From the NCBI GenBank assembly GCA_003242685.1, contig QGVD01000041.1, positions 1-33,325 on the forward strand: 33,325 bases of DNA, read 5' to 3'. The stretch's first letter is position 1, and each line of letters opens with the position of its first letter. Positions 33,285 through 33,325 of the stretch are shown here, one piece after another. The notes below the pieces were generated by a model. It was not told where the DNA came from and ran no database searches. It saw nothing but the letters and a program-made list of their open reading frames with translations. The stretch comes from Pseudomonadota bacterium. GTDB taxonomy: Bacteria > Pseudomonadota > Gammaproteobacteria > Steroidobacterales > Steroidobacteraceae. The position numbers were made by a program, and so were the translations under genes.

Positions 33285-33325
33285 CTCTTATACAATTTCC
33301 CAGCCCACGGAACCGTACCAAATTT
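33285..33325 (+). other. Probable Nextera (Tn5) adapter remnant at contig end
   Basis: Base by base the tail follows the Nextera read-through adapter: CTCTTATACA (33285-33294) is identical to the mosaic end; ATTTCCC stands for CATCTCCG; AGCCCACG (33302-33309) is identical; GAAC stands for AGAC. Exactly 8 bases, CGTACCAA (33314-33321), then occupy the index position and resemble the index CGTACTAG at 6 of 8. The final ATTT stands for ATCT. The tail is also AT-rich against its surroundings and breaks the DUF819 reading frame with a stop. The adapter sequence is recalled from memory, so this needs a direct alignment. Confidence 0.8.

Overview
The window reads as a contig end from a GC-rich (about two-thirds G+C) gammaproteobacterium. 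The main clue is the macromolecular-synthesis order tsaD < > rpsU, yqeY, dnaG, rpoD, with an RpoD whose region 1.1 closely follows the gammaproteobacterial pattern. Other clues are folB/folK next to tsaD, hrpB, ypfJ, ygiQ and a tRNA-Ile2 with no encoded CCA. A soil or water lineage near Steroidobacterales/Nevskiales would fit, but that is inference. Genes are packed tightly: no gene-free stretch exceeds 300 bases, and there are no insertion sequences, phage genes or CRISPR arrays.

Layout. 1-2.08 kb: a predicted aminopeptidase lipoprotein cut by the left edge, head-to-head with cca. 2.09-4.11 kb (minus): a MidA-like methyltransferase followed by uppP. 4.12-6.80 kb: a pteridine reductase facing the folB-folK pair, which sits downstream of tsaD. 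6.83-12.26 kb: the rpsU-yqeY-(small membrane protein)-dnaG-rpoD block, with a promoter before rpsU, one before rpoD and a classic terminator after rpoD. 12.4-14.1 kb: a small stress-like protein, a DUF4404/EF-hand pair and a divergent XRE-cupin regulator. 14.14-16.2 kb: tRNA-Ile2, a beta-class glutathione transferase, a very long hairpin and an apparently exported MDR oxidoreductase. 16.2-19.8 kb: hrpB and ypfJ. 19.8-25.3 kb (minus): ygiQ, then a coupled nfeD-SPFH-DUF423-GNAT run. 25.5-28.7 kb (minus): a secreted S9 peptidase, and a bactofilin gene coupled to a zinc-ribbon gene. 28.9-31.4 kb (minus): cystathionine beta-synthase and gamma-lyase, a reverse transsulfuration operon. 31.6-33.3 kb: an FmdB-like protein, a cytochrome c'-like lipoprotein and a DUF819 permease that runs off the right edge.

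The last roughly 41 bases (33285-33325) are not genomic in my reading. They match, with errors, the Tn5/Nextera mosaic end, the read-through adapter and an 8-base index, and they create a false stop codon at the head of the DUF819 gene.

Most of the window is housekeeping, and I find no clear undescribed system such as a defence island, biosynthetic cluster or mobile element. The best candidates for new biology are small: the zinc-ribbon protein coupled to bactofilin, the membrane protein inserted ahead of dnaG, the exported MDR enzyme, and the EF-hand/DUF4404/XRE-cupin group.
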